DNA from: Sphingobium sp. SCG-1
GTDB lineage: Bacteria; Pseudomonadota; Alphaproteobacteria; Sphingomonadales; Sphingomonadaceae
Reading direction: 5' to 3'
DNA: 64,000 bases
NCBI RefSeq assembly: GCF_002953135.1
Contig: NZ_CP026372.1
Span: 1,984,001 to 2,048,000, forward strand
A program made the translations under genes and the position numbers. Under the pieces are notes generated by a model. It was given only the letters and a program-made list of their open reading frames with translations, was not told the DNA's origin and made no database searches. Of this stretch, positions 26,232 to 34,821 are shown one piece after another. Position 1 is the stretch's first letter. Every line of letters starts with the position of its first letter.

Positions 26232-27184
26232 GCTACGGCGTCCTTCTGCGCAAACACCGATGCAAGGGTGCGTTGCGTCAAATCTATTTTGAAGGCGTTG
26301 AGCGGCGTCGGCTTCGCGCCGGCCAGCGCCGTTTCGGCAACAGCCGCCGCGCCCCGTGAAGCCACGGCGTCCGCTGCTTCGACGCGCCAGGGCTTGTGCG
26401 CAAGGCCGCCAAAAGCGAAGCGCGCGCCGCCGTCTTTATCGAAAACCGCTGCGACCGAGATCACCGCGAAGGCGTAGGACGCTCGATCGCGGACCTTGCG
26501 GTACATCTGTATCCCGCCAAGCGGCTTGGGCAGCGCTACCGAAGTGATGAGTTCGCCGGGCGCAAGCGCCGTGTCTATATACGGCGTATTGCCGGGCAGG
26601 CGATGGAAGTCCGCCATCGGGATCGCCCGCGTTGTGCCATCCGCAGTGACTGTTTCCACCGTAGCGTCGAGCAGACGCATCGCGACCGCCATGTCGGAGG
26701 GATGCGTTGCAATACAATCCGCGCTGGCGCCCAGGATCGCCATATTGCGATTATACCCAGCGAGCGCCGCGCAGCCGCTGCCGGGCTTGCGCTTGTTGCA
26801 CGGTTTGGTCGTGTCGTAAAAATAGGGGCAGCGGGTGCGCTGGAGCAGGTTACCCGCAGTCGTCGCCTTGTTCCGCAACTGTCCTGATGCGCCCGATAGC
26901 AGTGCCCGGCTTAATACGGCGTAATCCCGCCGCACGACCTTATTAGCCGCAAGATCGGTGTTGCGAACGAGCGCGCCAATGCGCAGACCGCCGTCTTTCG
27001 TTTCCGTCACCTTATCCAGGCCAAGGCGATTGACGTCAACCAAGTGCGTCGGCGTCTCGATCTGCAACTTCATCAGGTCGAGCAGATTGGTGCCGCCCGC
27101 GATGAACTTCGATCCGGGGTTCCGGACCGCAGCCGCAGCCGCTTCAGCGGGATTGGAAGCGCGCTCGTAAGTGAAGGCCTTCAT
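26228..27184 (-). CDS. paoB: Aldehyde oxidoreductase FAD-binding subunit, PaoB-like
   Basis: FAD subunit of the same complex, passing electrons from the iron-sulfur clusters. At 318 residues it equals E. coli PaoB in length. It has the FAD loop KFIAGGTNLLDLMK and a four-cysteine candidate cluster, with RCPYFYD, KPCNKR and GSGCAAL, matching PaoB, which holds an extra [4Fe-4S] cluster. The start is the ATG at 27184 that overlaps the upstream stop by 4 bases (MKAFTYERA). Confidence 0.93.
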   Translation of the reverse strand: MKAFTYERASNPAEAAAAAVRNPGSKFIAGGTNLLDLMKLQIETPTHLVDVNRLGLDKVTETKDGGLRIGALVRNTDLAANKVVRRDYAVLSRALLSGASGQLRNKATTAGNLLQRTRCPYFYDTTKPCNKRKPGSGCAALAGYNRNMAILGASADCIATHPSDMAVAMRLLDATVETVTADGTTRAIPMADFHRLPGNTPYIDTALAPGELITSVALPKPLGGIQMYRKVRDRASYAFAVISVAAVFDKDGGARFAFGGLAHKPWRVEAADAVASRGAAAVAETALAGAKPTPLNAFKIDLTQRTLASVFAQKDAVA

Positions 27185-27810
27185 GCCTTTGTTCCCTGCG
27201 CTACGTCGCGGACCGCCGCGATGATGTTGGGGTAGGCGGCGCATCGACAGATGTTGCCGCTCATGCGTTCGCGCACTTCGGCGTCGGAATAGCTGACTTT
27301 GTCCAAATCGGCGGTGACGTGACTTGGAATGCCAGCGTCTATCTCGCCCAACACCGCTACGGCGGAGCAAATCTGGCCTGGCGTGCAATATCCGCATTGA
27401 TATCCGTCATGCTGCACGAATGCGGCTTGCATCGGATGGAGCTTCTGCGGCGTTCCCAGCCCCTCGATTGTCGTAACCTCATCGCCATCATGCATGACGG
27501 CCAGCGTAAGACAGCTATTGATGCGTCGGCCTTCGACGATGACAGTGCAGGCGCCGCACTGGCCATGATCGCAGCCCTTCTTACTGCCGGTCAGGTGCAT
27601 ATGCTCGCGCAGGGCATCAAGCAGCGTGGTACGCGGGTCGAGTGACAAGCGAACGTCCTTGCCGTTCACCTTCAACGTTGTGGGTATAAGGTCCATCTTG
27701 CCCTCTGCTGGCTTCGGCGCGGCTGCGGTGGCAAAGCCGGGCGTGGCACACAACGCGGCGCTACCTCCGAGCATCGCCCTGCGTGACACGGTGATCGAAC
27801 TGTCTGTCAT
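27181..27810 (-). CDS. paoA: Aldehyde oxidoreductase 2Fe-2S subunit with Tat signal, PaoA-like
   Basis: Small subunit with two [2Fe-2S] clusters, 209 residues. A twin-arginine signal, SRRAMLGGSAALC, at residues 9-21 would carry the folded complex to the periplasm. The first cluster site is GCDHGQCGACTV with Cys in NSCLTL, and the second is CGYCTPGQ plus the C-X-C of GNICRCAAYPN. GGGGGGAA lies 4 bases before the ATG at 27810. It is the first gene of the paoABC-type operon and divergent from the sulfite dehydrogenase genes. Confidence 0.93.
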   Translation of the reverse strand: MTDSSITVSRRAMLGGSAALCATPGFATAAAPKPAEGKMDLIPTTLKVNGKDVRLSLDPRTTLLDALREHMHLTGSKKGCDHGQCGACTVIVEGRRINSCLTLAVMHDGDEVTTIEGLGTPQKLHPMQAAFVQHDGYQCGYCTPGQICSAVAVLGEIDAGIPSHVTADLDKVSYSDAEVRERMSGNICRCAAYPNIIAAVRDVAQGTKA

Positions 27811-28015
27811 TTCAATTCCCCCCAAATCTGATGCAGATGCATTAACGTAACAAAGCGGAATATTATCCATGCAGAGCGTAAAATGCAGGTGCGGGCATGA
27901 TGCCCCCTTTGTGAGCTGTCGTCGAGTGCGCCGCATTGTGGAAGGCGGTTGCGCGAAATGAAATCTCCGGCCAGAAGTTATGGCGGGATATCTGATGGTA
28001 TGTAAGCCGATGATT

Positions 28016-29203
28016 ATGAAAAGGCGCGAACTGCTGGCGGGGATGGGCGCCTCCGCGTTGCTTGGTACGCGTGCCGCGGCAGAGATGGTCAAGCTTCCGT
28101 TCGCCAATGGGGAGCGCCCACTCGTGCAGTATCCCGGCAAGCGGCCCATGATCGGTCTGACCGCTCGCCCGCCGCAACTTGAAACGCCGTTCAGCGTATT
28201 TGACGAAGGAGTGCTGACGCCGAATGATGCCTTCTTCGTGCGCTATCATCTTTCGGATATACCGTTGTCGATTGATATGTCGGCTTATCGTCTGGAAATT
28301 GGAGGCCATGTCGAGAAGACACTGTCGCTTTCACTGGCTGATCTGAAACGTATGGCTGCTGCTACGGATTTGGTGGCAGTCAACCAATGTTCGGGGAACA
28401 GCCGCGGCTTTTTCGAGCCGCGCGTTGCGGGCGGCCAGTTGGCAAACGGCGCGATGGGCAACGCCCGCTGGACAGGCGTGCCGCTGAAAGCCGTGCTGGA
28501 GCGGGCAGGGGTCAAGCCCGGCGCACAGCAGGTCAGTTTCAATGGTCTCGACAACCCGCCGGGACAGGGCGTAGCGGACTTTGTAAAGGCGCTTGCAATC
28601 GATCATGCACGCGATGGCGAAGTGATGCTGGCTTGGGCGATGAACGGGGAGGATCTGCCGTTCTTAAACGGCTATCCGCTCCGGCTGATCGTGCCGGGTT
28701 ACTTCGGCACATACTGGGTCAAGCATATTTCCGAAATCCGAGTGCTCGATGCGCCATTCGACGGCTACTGGATGAAGACTGCGTATCGCGTGCCTGACAA
28801 CGACTGTCAGTGCGTCCCCGTCGGCACCAAGCCTGCCAGCACGCGGCCGATCGGCCGGTTCGCCGTGCGCTCCTTTATCACCAACCATAGCGATGACGCG
28901 CGCATGACAGCAGATAAGCCGACCCCGTTTCGTGGCATCGCCTTCGACGGGGGCGCTGGCATAACGAAGGTGGAAGTGTCGCTGGATGCCGGGAAAAACT
29001 GGACGACGGCGGAGTTGGGCGAAGACCTCGGCCGCTATTCGTTCAGGCCTTGGACGGCGACGCTGAAGCTTCCTCGTGGCGAGCAGACCGTGCATGTCCG
29101 CGCCACCAGTCACAGTGGCGAGACGCAGCCAATGGAAGCGCTCTGGAATCCCGCAGGCTATCTCCGCAACGTTGTCGAGAAGGTAAGGGTGCAGGTCGCA
29201 TGA
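28016..29203 (+). CDS. sorA: SorA-like molybdenum sulfite dehydrogenase, Tat-exported
   Basis: Sulfite-oxidase-family enzyme predicted to oxidise sulfite to sulfate in the periplasm. The 395 residues start with a Tat signal (MKRRELLAGMGASALLG). The Mo-ligand Cys is Cys125 in VNQCSGNSR, and the C-terminal immunoglobulin-like dimerisation domain starts near ITKVEVSLDAGKNW. Several in-frame ATGs lie upstream (27980, 28010); 28016 is chosen because it places the twin arginines at residues 3-4. It overlaps the cytochrome gene by 4 bases, the SorAB arrangement. Other substrates within the family cannot be excluded. Confidence 0.88.
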   Translation: MKRRELLAGMGASALLGTRAAAEMVKLPFANGERPLVQYPGKRPMIGLTARPPQLETPFSVFDEGVLTPNDAFFVRYHLSDIPLSIDMSAYRLEIGGHVEKTLSLSLADLKRMAAATDLVAVNQCSGNSRGFFEPRVAGGQLANGAMGNARWTGVPLKAVLERAGVKPGAQQVSFNGLDNPPGQGVADFVKALAIDHARDGEVMLAWAMNGEDLPFLNGYPLRLIVPGYFGTYWVKHISEIRVLDAPFDGYWMKTAYRVPDNDCQCVPVGTKPASTRPIGRFAVRSFITNHSDDARMTADKPTPFRGIAFDGGAGITKVEVSLDAGKNWTTAELGEDLGRYSFRPWTATLKLPRGEQTVHVRATSHSGETQPMEALWNPAGYLRNVVEKVRVQVA

Positions 29204-29526
29204 ATGCCCGGTTCCTGATGCTCGCTTTGCCCGTCGCGGCTATAGCGTCGATGGCGGCGACACCGGCCAAGGTCATGACGTACACACTTCCGGACACGGA
29301 GGATCTCACACTTCCGGCAGGAGAGGGATCGGACCTGGCGGCAACCAACTGCGCCGCATGTCATTCGCTCGACTATATCCGTTCCCAGCCGCGGGGGAAG
29401 GGCGCGCAATTCTGGGCCGACGAGGTGCACAAGATGATCGCAGTCTATGGTGCGCCGATCGAACCGGCTGATGAGAAGATCATCGCAGCCTATCTGGTCA
29501 AGACTTACGGCGAGCCGACCTCCTAA
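29200..29526 (+). CDS. sorB: SorB-like monohaem cytochrome c subunit
   Basis: A 108-residue exported c-type cytochrome. The signal peptide is MNARFLMLALPVAAIASMAA, and the haem site is C51-A-A-C54-H55 (CAACH). The later Met of HKMIAVYGAPI is a possible sixth ligand. The ATG overlaps the sorA stop (ATGA), so this is the electron acceptor subunit for the molybdenum enzyme, as in sulfite:cytochrome c oxidoreductases. It converges on otsA with 3 bases between them. Confidence 0.88.
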   Translation: MNARFLMLALPVAAIASMAATPAKVMTYTLPDTEDLTLPAGEGSDLAATNCAACHSLDYIRSQPRGKGAQFWADEVHKMIAVYGAPIEPADEKIIAAYLVKTYGEPTS

Positions 29527-29529
29527 GCC

Positions 29530-30924
29530 CTATTCTACGTCTTCCGTCTGCCGCACCTCGGCGGCTTCCTCCAGCCGTTGCGAGAAGGTGGCGCGCCACC
29601 AGGATACATCCTGCTCCTGCACGGATTGCATCATCGCGGTCCAGCGGCGTTTGCGTTCTTCCAGCGGCATCGCCAGCGCCTTGCTGATTGCGTCGGACAT
29701 TTCCTCCGGCGAATACGGATTGATGAGGAGCGCATCCTTCAACTGATGCGCAGCGCCCGCAAATCGCGACAGGATGAGAACCCCAGGATCAGCCGGATCT
29801 TGGGCCGCGACATACTCCTTCGCGACCAAATTCATCCCATCGCGCAAGGGCGTCACCAGACCGATCCGCGCGGAGCGATAAATACCCGCGAGCTTTTCGC
29901 GTGGATACCCTTGGTTGACGTAACGAATGGGCGTCCAGTCGACATCGCTATACTCGCCATTGATCCGGCCAGCGAGCGAGTCCAGCGTTGCGCGTATCTC
30001 CTGATAGCTCGCGACGTCACTGCGCGAGGGCGGCGCGATCTGCACCAGCACGACTTTCCCCTGCATCTGCGAATTGTCTTTCAGGAACCGCGCATAGCCG
30101 TTGAAGCGCTCTTCAAGACCCTTGCTGTAATCGAGCCGGTCGACCCCGACGATCATCGCGCGCTCCTGCAGCGAGTCGCATACGCGCTTGTACATTTCTG
30201 CCGCAACCGTCCCGTTGCTCGCTGCGACAAATTCCGGCGCATCGATGCCTATCGGGCAGGCAATGGCCTGTATTGTTCGGCCCCCGGCCGTGATGAAATC
30301 GCCATCGACGCGACCGCCCATCTCCTTCTCGACATAATGGCGGAAGGATTCGAGCCATTCTTCGGTATGGAAGCCCACCACGTCGTAAGCGAACAGCGCC
30401 TCTACCAGCTTGCTATGGTGGGGAAGGGAAACCAGCAGGCGGGTAGGCGGCCAGGGGATGTGGAGGAAGAAGCCTATCCTGTTTTTAAGCCCCTTCTTCC
30501 GAAGCAATTGCCCAAGCGGGATCAGATGATAGTCGTGAATCCAGACAACATCGTCAGACTCGATCAAAGGGCTGGCCGTATCCGCAAACCGCTGGTTTAC
30601 GCGGTTATAGCCCCCCTCGAAATCGCGGGCATATTCGGCCAGGTCGATGCGGAAGTGAAATAACGGCCACAGCGTCCGGTTGGCATAGCCGTTGTAATAT
30701 TCGTCGACGTCCTGCTCTTCCAGGTCGATGGTCGCAGTCCTGACGCCTTCATCCTCGTTGAACGCAATCTGGCCGGTGAACTTGTCGGTCGTATCGCCTG
30801 ACCAGCCAACCCAGATGCCGCCCCTCTGCCGCAGCGCAGCCGCCAAAGCGACAGCCAGCCCACCCTGTTCGCCGTTCTTGTTGGGGCGACTGACGCGGTT
30901 GGATATGACAATCAGGCGGCTCAT
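29530..30924 (-). CDS. otsA: Trehalose-6-phosphate synthase
   Basis: GT20 enzyme that joins UDP-glucose and glucose 6-phosphate into trehalose 6-phosphate, a step in making the osmo- and desiccation protectant trehalose. About 464 residues, with MSRLIVISNRVSRP (sugar-phosphate loop), VWIHDYHLIPLGQLLR, FFLHIPWPP and VDRLDYSKGLEERF, all standard OtsA motifs. The ATG at 30924 overlaps the GH15 stop as ATGA and is preferred; the ATG at 30930 is only 3 bases after the GGAG. Last gene of the trehalose operon. Confidence 0.95.
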   Translation of the reverse strand: MSRLIVISNRVSRPNKNGEQGGLAVALAAALRQRGGIWVGWSGDTTDKFTGQIAFNEDEGVRTATIDLEEQDVDEYYNGYANRTLWPLFHFRIDLAEYARDFEGGYNRVNQRFADTASPLIESDDVVWIHDYHLIPLGQLLRKKGLKNRIGFFLHIPWPPTRLLVSLPHHSKLVEALFAYDVVGFHTEEWLESFRHYVEKEMGGRVDGDFITAGGRTIQAIACPIGIDAPEFVAASNGTVAAEMYKRVCDSLQERAMIVGVDRLDYSKGLEERFNGYARFLKDNSQMQGKVVLVQIAPPSRSDVASYQEIRATLDSLAGRINGEYSDVDWTPIRYVNQGYPREKLAGIYRSARIGLVTPLRDGMNLVAKEYVAAQDPADPGVLILSRFAGAAHQLKDALLINPYSPEEMSDAISKALAMPLEERKRRWTAMMQSVQEQDVSWWRATFSQRLEEAAEVRQTEDVE

Positions 30925-32720
30925 CGACATTCACTCCAGGGCTTGCTCAGCAGAACTGCGCAATTGATAATCCCGACCAACGAATAGGTCTGCGGATAAT
31001 TCCCCCATAATTCACCGGTTTCCGGATCGATGTCCTCCGACAGGAGGCCAGCCGGCGTCCGGCGCGACAGCATTTCTTCGAACAATGTCCGCGCCTCTTC
31101 CCTTCGACCTGTACGATGCAGCGCCTCGATCAACCAGAAGGTGCAGACGTTAAACGCGGTGACAGGTGCACCGAAGTCGTCCGGCGCACTATAACGTAGC
31201 ATATTGGAACCCCGGCGCAGGTCCGCCTCCAGCGCTTTCAGAGTGCCGAGGAACTGCGCATCGTCTGGTGCAAGGAAGCGCAGATCCAGAAGTTGCAGTA
31301 ATGAAGCATCGCGCGCGTCGTCTTCGAAGTTCGCCGACAAGGCGTTGCTACCGGGCCGCCACGCCGCCTTCAATATGTCCTCACGCATGATGCTCGCGCG
31401 TTCCGACCAATGGGCTTCGCGATCCTTCAGGCCGAGCGCATTGGCGGCGTGCGCCAACCGGTCGCACGCCGCCCAGCACATGACGGCGCTATAGCTGTGG
31501 ACATGCGTGCGATTACGTAGCTCCCAAAGCCCGGCATCAGGCTTGTCGTAGACAGCCCATGCCCGTTCGCCCACAGCCTCCAGCGCTTCGAAATCGGACT
31601 CACCCGCCATGCGCAGAAGACGGTGATCGATGAAGCCCTGCACGGACGACAGCACGATCTGTCCATAGGCGTCATGCTGGATCTGCTCGTAAGCGGCATT
31701 GCCGACGCGGACCGGTCCCATGCCGCGATAGCCCGGCAGCGACTTGGCTTCCCATTCATCGAGACGCGCGTTTCCGCGCACATCGTAGAGCGGCTGGATA
31801 TGCCCGCCCTTGGCGCCGTCGACAATGTTGCGCAGATAAACGAGATAGCTTTCCAGCACGTCGAGCGCGCCGAGGCGGTTCAACGCCTCGACAGTATAAT
31901 AAGCATCCCGCACCCAGCAGTGCCGATAATCCCAGTTCCGTCCACTATCGGCATGTTCGGGAATGGAAGTCGTCAGCGCAGCTACGATCGCGCCGGTCTC
32001 CTCATGCTGGCACAACTTTAGAGTAATGGCGCTACGGATCACTGCTTCCTGCCACTCAGGCGGGATCGCCAGCCCCCGCACCCACATGCGCCATTCAAGG
32101 ACGGTGTCCTCCATCATCCGCTGCACGGCGGGACGAAGCGCGTCGGAGAAACTCTCGTCCGGTCCCAAAAAGAAATGCACGTCCTGCTCCAGCCGGAACC
32201 AGCTTTCCTGATTGATGAGGCCGATCGGCGCGTCGGTGCTCAGCCGCATCGCCATATAGGACAGGACCATCCGGATATGGTTCGACCCGTAGCTGACCGG
32301 CACTTCTTCGCTGTTCCACGCAGTGGTGGGGCGCAGGCGGACGCGGATACGCGGGCTGCCGGACACCACCCGGACGATCCGCGCGAACGCGACCGGACGG
32401 TACATGCGGCCCTTATGTTTGAACCTAGGGCAGAAATCGAGCGTCTCTATGGCATTGCCGGATGCGTCAGATTGCCGTGTCAGCAGCACCGCGCTGTTGC
32501 GGACATAAGATTGATCGACGGTCACGCAACCTTCAAGATCAATGCTCCAAAAACCGCGCGCCTCCGGGGAATCCCAACCCTTGTCATCCAGCAGTGCGGA
32601 GAAGACCGGGTCACCATCCACTCGTGGAACACAGGCCCAGACGAACCGGCCCTTGCTGTCTATCAAGGCCGAGGCTTGGCAATTGCCAATCGGCCACAGG
32701 TTCAAATCTCGATGTGTCAT
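30921..32720 (-). CDS. GH15 family glycoside hydrolase (glucoamylase/trehalase-like)
   Basis: A 599-residue cytoplasmic protein with an N-terminal DUF5911-type beta domain (MTHRDLNLWPIGNCQASALID) and an (alpha/alpha)6 barrel showing DSGRNWDYRHCWVRDAYYTVEAL and GYRGMGPVRVGNAAYEQIQHDAYG, with Glu/Asp candidates for catalysis. GH15 proteins placed between otsA and otsB are common. Some hydrolyse trehalose, and a balancing or quality-control role is inferred here. AGGGGGA precedes the ATG at 32720. It lies 31 bases after otsB and overlaps otsA by 4 bases. Confidence 0.92.
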   Translation of the reverse strand: MTHRDLNLWPIGNCQASALIDSKGRFVWACVPRVDGDPVFSALLDDKGWDSPEARGFWSIDLEGCVTVDQSYVRNSAVLLTRQSDASGNAIETLDFCPRFKHKGRMYRPVAFARIVRVVSGSPRIRVRLRPTTAWNSEEVPVSYGSNHIRMVLSYMAMRLSTDAPIGLINQESWFRLEQDVHFFLGPDESFSDALRPAVQRMMEDTVLEWRMWVRGLAIPPEWQEAVIRSAITLKLCQHEETGAIVAALTTSIPEHADSGRNWDYRHCWVRDAYYTVEALNRLGALDVLESYLVYLRNIVDGAKGGHIQPLYDVRGNARLDEWEAKSLPGYRGMGPVRVGNAAYEQIQHDAYGQIVLSSVQGFIDHRLLRMAGESDFEALEAVGERAWAVYDKPDAGLWELRNRTHVHSYSAVMCWAACDRLAHAANALGLKDREAHWSERASIMREDILKAAWRPGSNALSANFEDDARDASLLQLLDLRFLAPDDAQFLGTLKALEADLRRGSNMLRYSAPDDFGAPVTAFNVCTFWLIEALHRTGRREEARTLFEEMLSRRTPAGLLSEDIDPETGELWGNYPQTYSLVGIINCAVLLSKPWSECR

Positions 32721-32751
32721 ATATCCCCCTGAATGTGAAAAGCGTCACGCA

Positions 32752-33531
32752 TCAAGAGGACGTAAGAGCAACCTTCCCGCAAAGGTGTGCGACACTTGTC
32801 GATAGGTAATGCCGGACGGCATCGACATGTTCCAGATGCCATTGCGCATCGGTTCTGCGATCCGGCCCAACTAAGACACCATTACCGCCCAGCCCTGCCG
32901 CAGCGGCAAAGCCATCTTCGTCAGTAACGTCGTCGCCGAAAAACAAAGGCAAGCCTGTTGAGAGCGGGAGTTCTTGCATAAGCAACCGGATCGCTGTTCC
33001 CTTGTCCGCTCCACCGGGCCGCAATTCGTAAACCATTTTGCCAGCCTGAAGATACAGCCCGGTCTCTTGCGCCAGAGCCTCTGCGATCGTTCTGCACGCG
33101 TCTGCGAAGCCTGGCGCCTTACGGAAATGAAGCCCGACGCTCAGCGTCTTGCGCTCGACACGCAGGCCGGGTTTGTCGGCAATGAAGGCCTCCAGTTCCG
33201 CTTCGGCAATGTCGACTTCATGCTGGCGAGTTGGTGCTCGTGTGGGTTCACCGGGGTGCGCGAACTCCAGCCCGTGACTGCCCGAAAGGATGAAGCCGCC
33301 AAGCCCAAACCGATCACGAAGCGTCTCCACCGACCGCCCGCTGACAATGGCGAGCCGACCGGACAGCGCCTCCGCCAAATCTGCGAGTAAAACCCGCAGC
33401 TCGTTATCTACCACTACGCTGTCAGGTTCATCGGTAAGCGGCACCAATGTGCCGTCAAAATCCAAAAAGAGCGTCGCTCCGTCCAGCAACGTCATCGGGG
33501 GCGGGGTCAAAGGTCTCTCGATTTCGGCCAT
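32752..33531 (-). CDS. otsB: Trehalose-6-phosphate phosphatase
   Basis: HAD-superfamily phosphatase that turns trehalose 6-phosphate into trehalose. The 259 residues hold the nucleophile motif DFDGTL with Asp24 and Asp26, the motif II region IVSGRSVETLRDR, and the late acidic motif FFGDDVTDEDGF that binds Mg. Length is normal for OtsB. It heads the otsB-GH15-otsA run. The ribosome-binding site is weak, and an internal ATG at residue 13 is a possible alternative start. Confidence 0.94.
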   Translation of the reverse strand: MAEIERPLTPPPMTLLDGATLFLDFDGTLVPLTDEPDSVVVDNELRVLLADLAEALSGRLAIVSGRSVETLRDRFGLGGFILSGSHGLEFAHPGEPTRAPTRQHEVDIAEAELEAFIADKPGLRVERKTLSVGLHFRKAPGFADACRTIAEALAQETGLYLQAGKMVYELRPGGADKGTAIRLLMQELPLSTGLPLFFGDDVTDEDGFAAAAGLGGNGVLVGPDRRTDAQWHLEHVDAVRHYLSTSVAHLCGKVALTSS

Positions 33532-33589
33532 GGCACCATAATGGCGTTGGCAGGCGATATCGCAACCCCGTCACCCGATGTTTCGTCGA

Positions 33590-33739
33590 TCAGCATCTGC
33601 CCTTACGCCACGGCGCAGACCATTCGATGCGATGAAGTACCCGGAAAGCCTGCATAATCTTCTGGAAAAGCTCTCCTATCTCTACCGTAAATGCATGGCC
33701 ATGTTCCTGCCACATCCGCATCTCCTGTTCGTCTCTCAT
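33590..33739 (-). CDS. 49-residue protein upstream of the trehalose operon
   Basis: Starts MRDEQEMRMWQEHGHAF directly behind an AGGAGG placed 5 bases before the ATG at 33739, a near-ideal ribosome-binding site. The body is one amphipathic helix (HAFTVEIGELFQKIMQAFRVLHRIEW) with a basic C-terminus. It ends 58 bases before otsB on the same strand, so it may be the first gene of that operon. Function unknown. Confidence 0.7.
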   Translation of the reverse strand: MRDEQEMRMWQEHGHAFTVEIGELFQKIMQAFRVLHRIEWSAPWRKGRC

Positions 33740-33852
33740 CTTTGCCTCCTGTTTCGCAGTCACGATGACCGCCGTGCAGTGATGCCCCACATGACGTTAC
33801 GGAAGCCAACAAAGAGATAGACGATGAGATAAGGCACGCTTATGGATGGGGA

Positions 33853-34746
33853 ATGGCTAATCTCCCACCCCTTGCCGCCATCCGCGTGTTCGAATCAGCC
33901 GCACGGTTGGAAAATTTCACTGCTGCAGGGCAGGAACTCGGCATGACACAGGCGGCTGTCAGCTATCAGATCAAATCGCTGGAAGACCGCCTCGGTGTGT
34001 CGCTCTTTCAGCGCGTCGGACGGCGCATTGTTCTAACGGAGAAGGGGCGGATGCTCGCGCCGTTCCTAACCCGCGCCTTCAACGAAATGCGGTCCGGATT
34101 TGCGGCCCTGGCCGGAGAAGACTCGTCCGTACTTACCATAAGCACGACCGATAGTTTCGCGACGCTGTGGCTCGCGCCGCGCCTCGGTGCGTTCCAGATG
34201 CAGCACCCCGATCTCGCGGTGCGTCTCCATACGTCCGACAAATGGGTGGACTTTGCGCGGGACGGCATAGATCTTGCGATCCGGGGCGGGCAGGAAGGCC
34301 AATGGCCCGGCCTCGACAGCCGCAAGCTCATTTCGATCCGGGTCGCCCCCCTTTGCAGCCCGACCTTCCTTGCCGAGCGGGGGCCATTCACGCATCCGCA
34401 AGACCTTCACGATCTGCCGCGCATGACGCCTGACGATATATGGTGGCATTATTGGTTTAAGGAGATGGGCGCACCTCTGCCGGGCGAAGGCACTCGCGGC
34501 GGCATCCAGTTGGACTCGCAAATAATGGAAAGCCGCGTCGCTCTTGCAGGGCAGGGGATTGCGATCCTTAGTTCATTTTTATGGAAAGCGGAACTCGATG
34601 CGGGGCTGCTCGTGGAGGCTTTCCCGTCGGACGCTATTTATCCGATGTCTTATTGGACCGTGCATCCGTCACACAATCGAAACGTGCCAAAAGTGAAGGC
34701 CTTTCGCGACTGGATCAGCGCCGAATTCGTGGCGCACGCCGCCTGA
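33853..34746 (+). CDS. LysR-type regulator, GcvA-like
   Basis: A 297-residue LysR-family transcription factor. The N-terminal winged helix-turn-helix reads LPPLAAIRVFESAARLENFT to LTEKGRML, and the rest is the periplasmic-binding-like effector domain, whose form (WVDFARDGIDLAIRGGQEG, then PRMTPDDIWWHYW) is that of the GcvA subgroup. The effector and target are unknown. It is divergent from the otsB operon and followed 75 bases later by an M20 amidohydrolase on the same strand, either of which could be a target. Confidence 0.92.
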   Translation: MANLPPLAAIRVFESAARLENFTAAGQELGMTQAAVSYQIKSLEDRLGVSLFQRVGRRIVLTEKGRMLAPFLTRAFNEMRSGFAALAGEDSSVLTISTTDSFATLWLAPRLGAFQMQHPDLAVRLHTSDKWVDFARDGIDLAIRGGQEGQWPGLDSRKLISIRVAPLCSPTFLAERGPFTHPQDLHDLPRMTPDDIWWHYWFKEMGAPLPGEGTRGGIQLDSQIMESRVALAGQGIAILSSFLWKAELDAGLLVEAFPSDAIYPMSYWTVHPSHNRNVPKVKAFRDWISAEFVAHAA

Positions 34747-34821
34747 CCGGCCGATCAAAAGCGCACTGGCGGGACACGCATTTTTCCCTATGCTGATCGC
34801 AGTCAAGGGAGACTGAAATCG

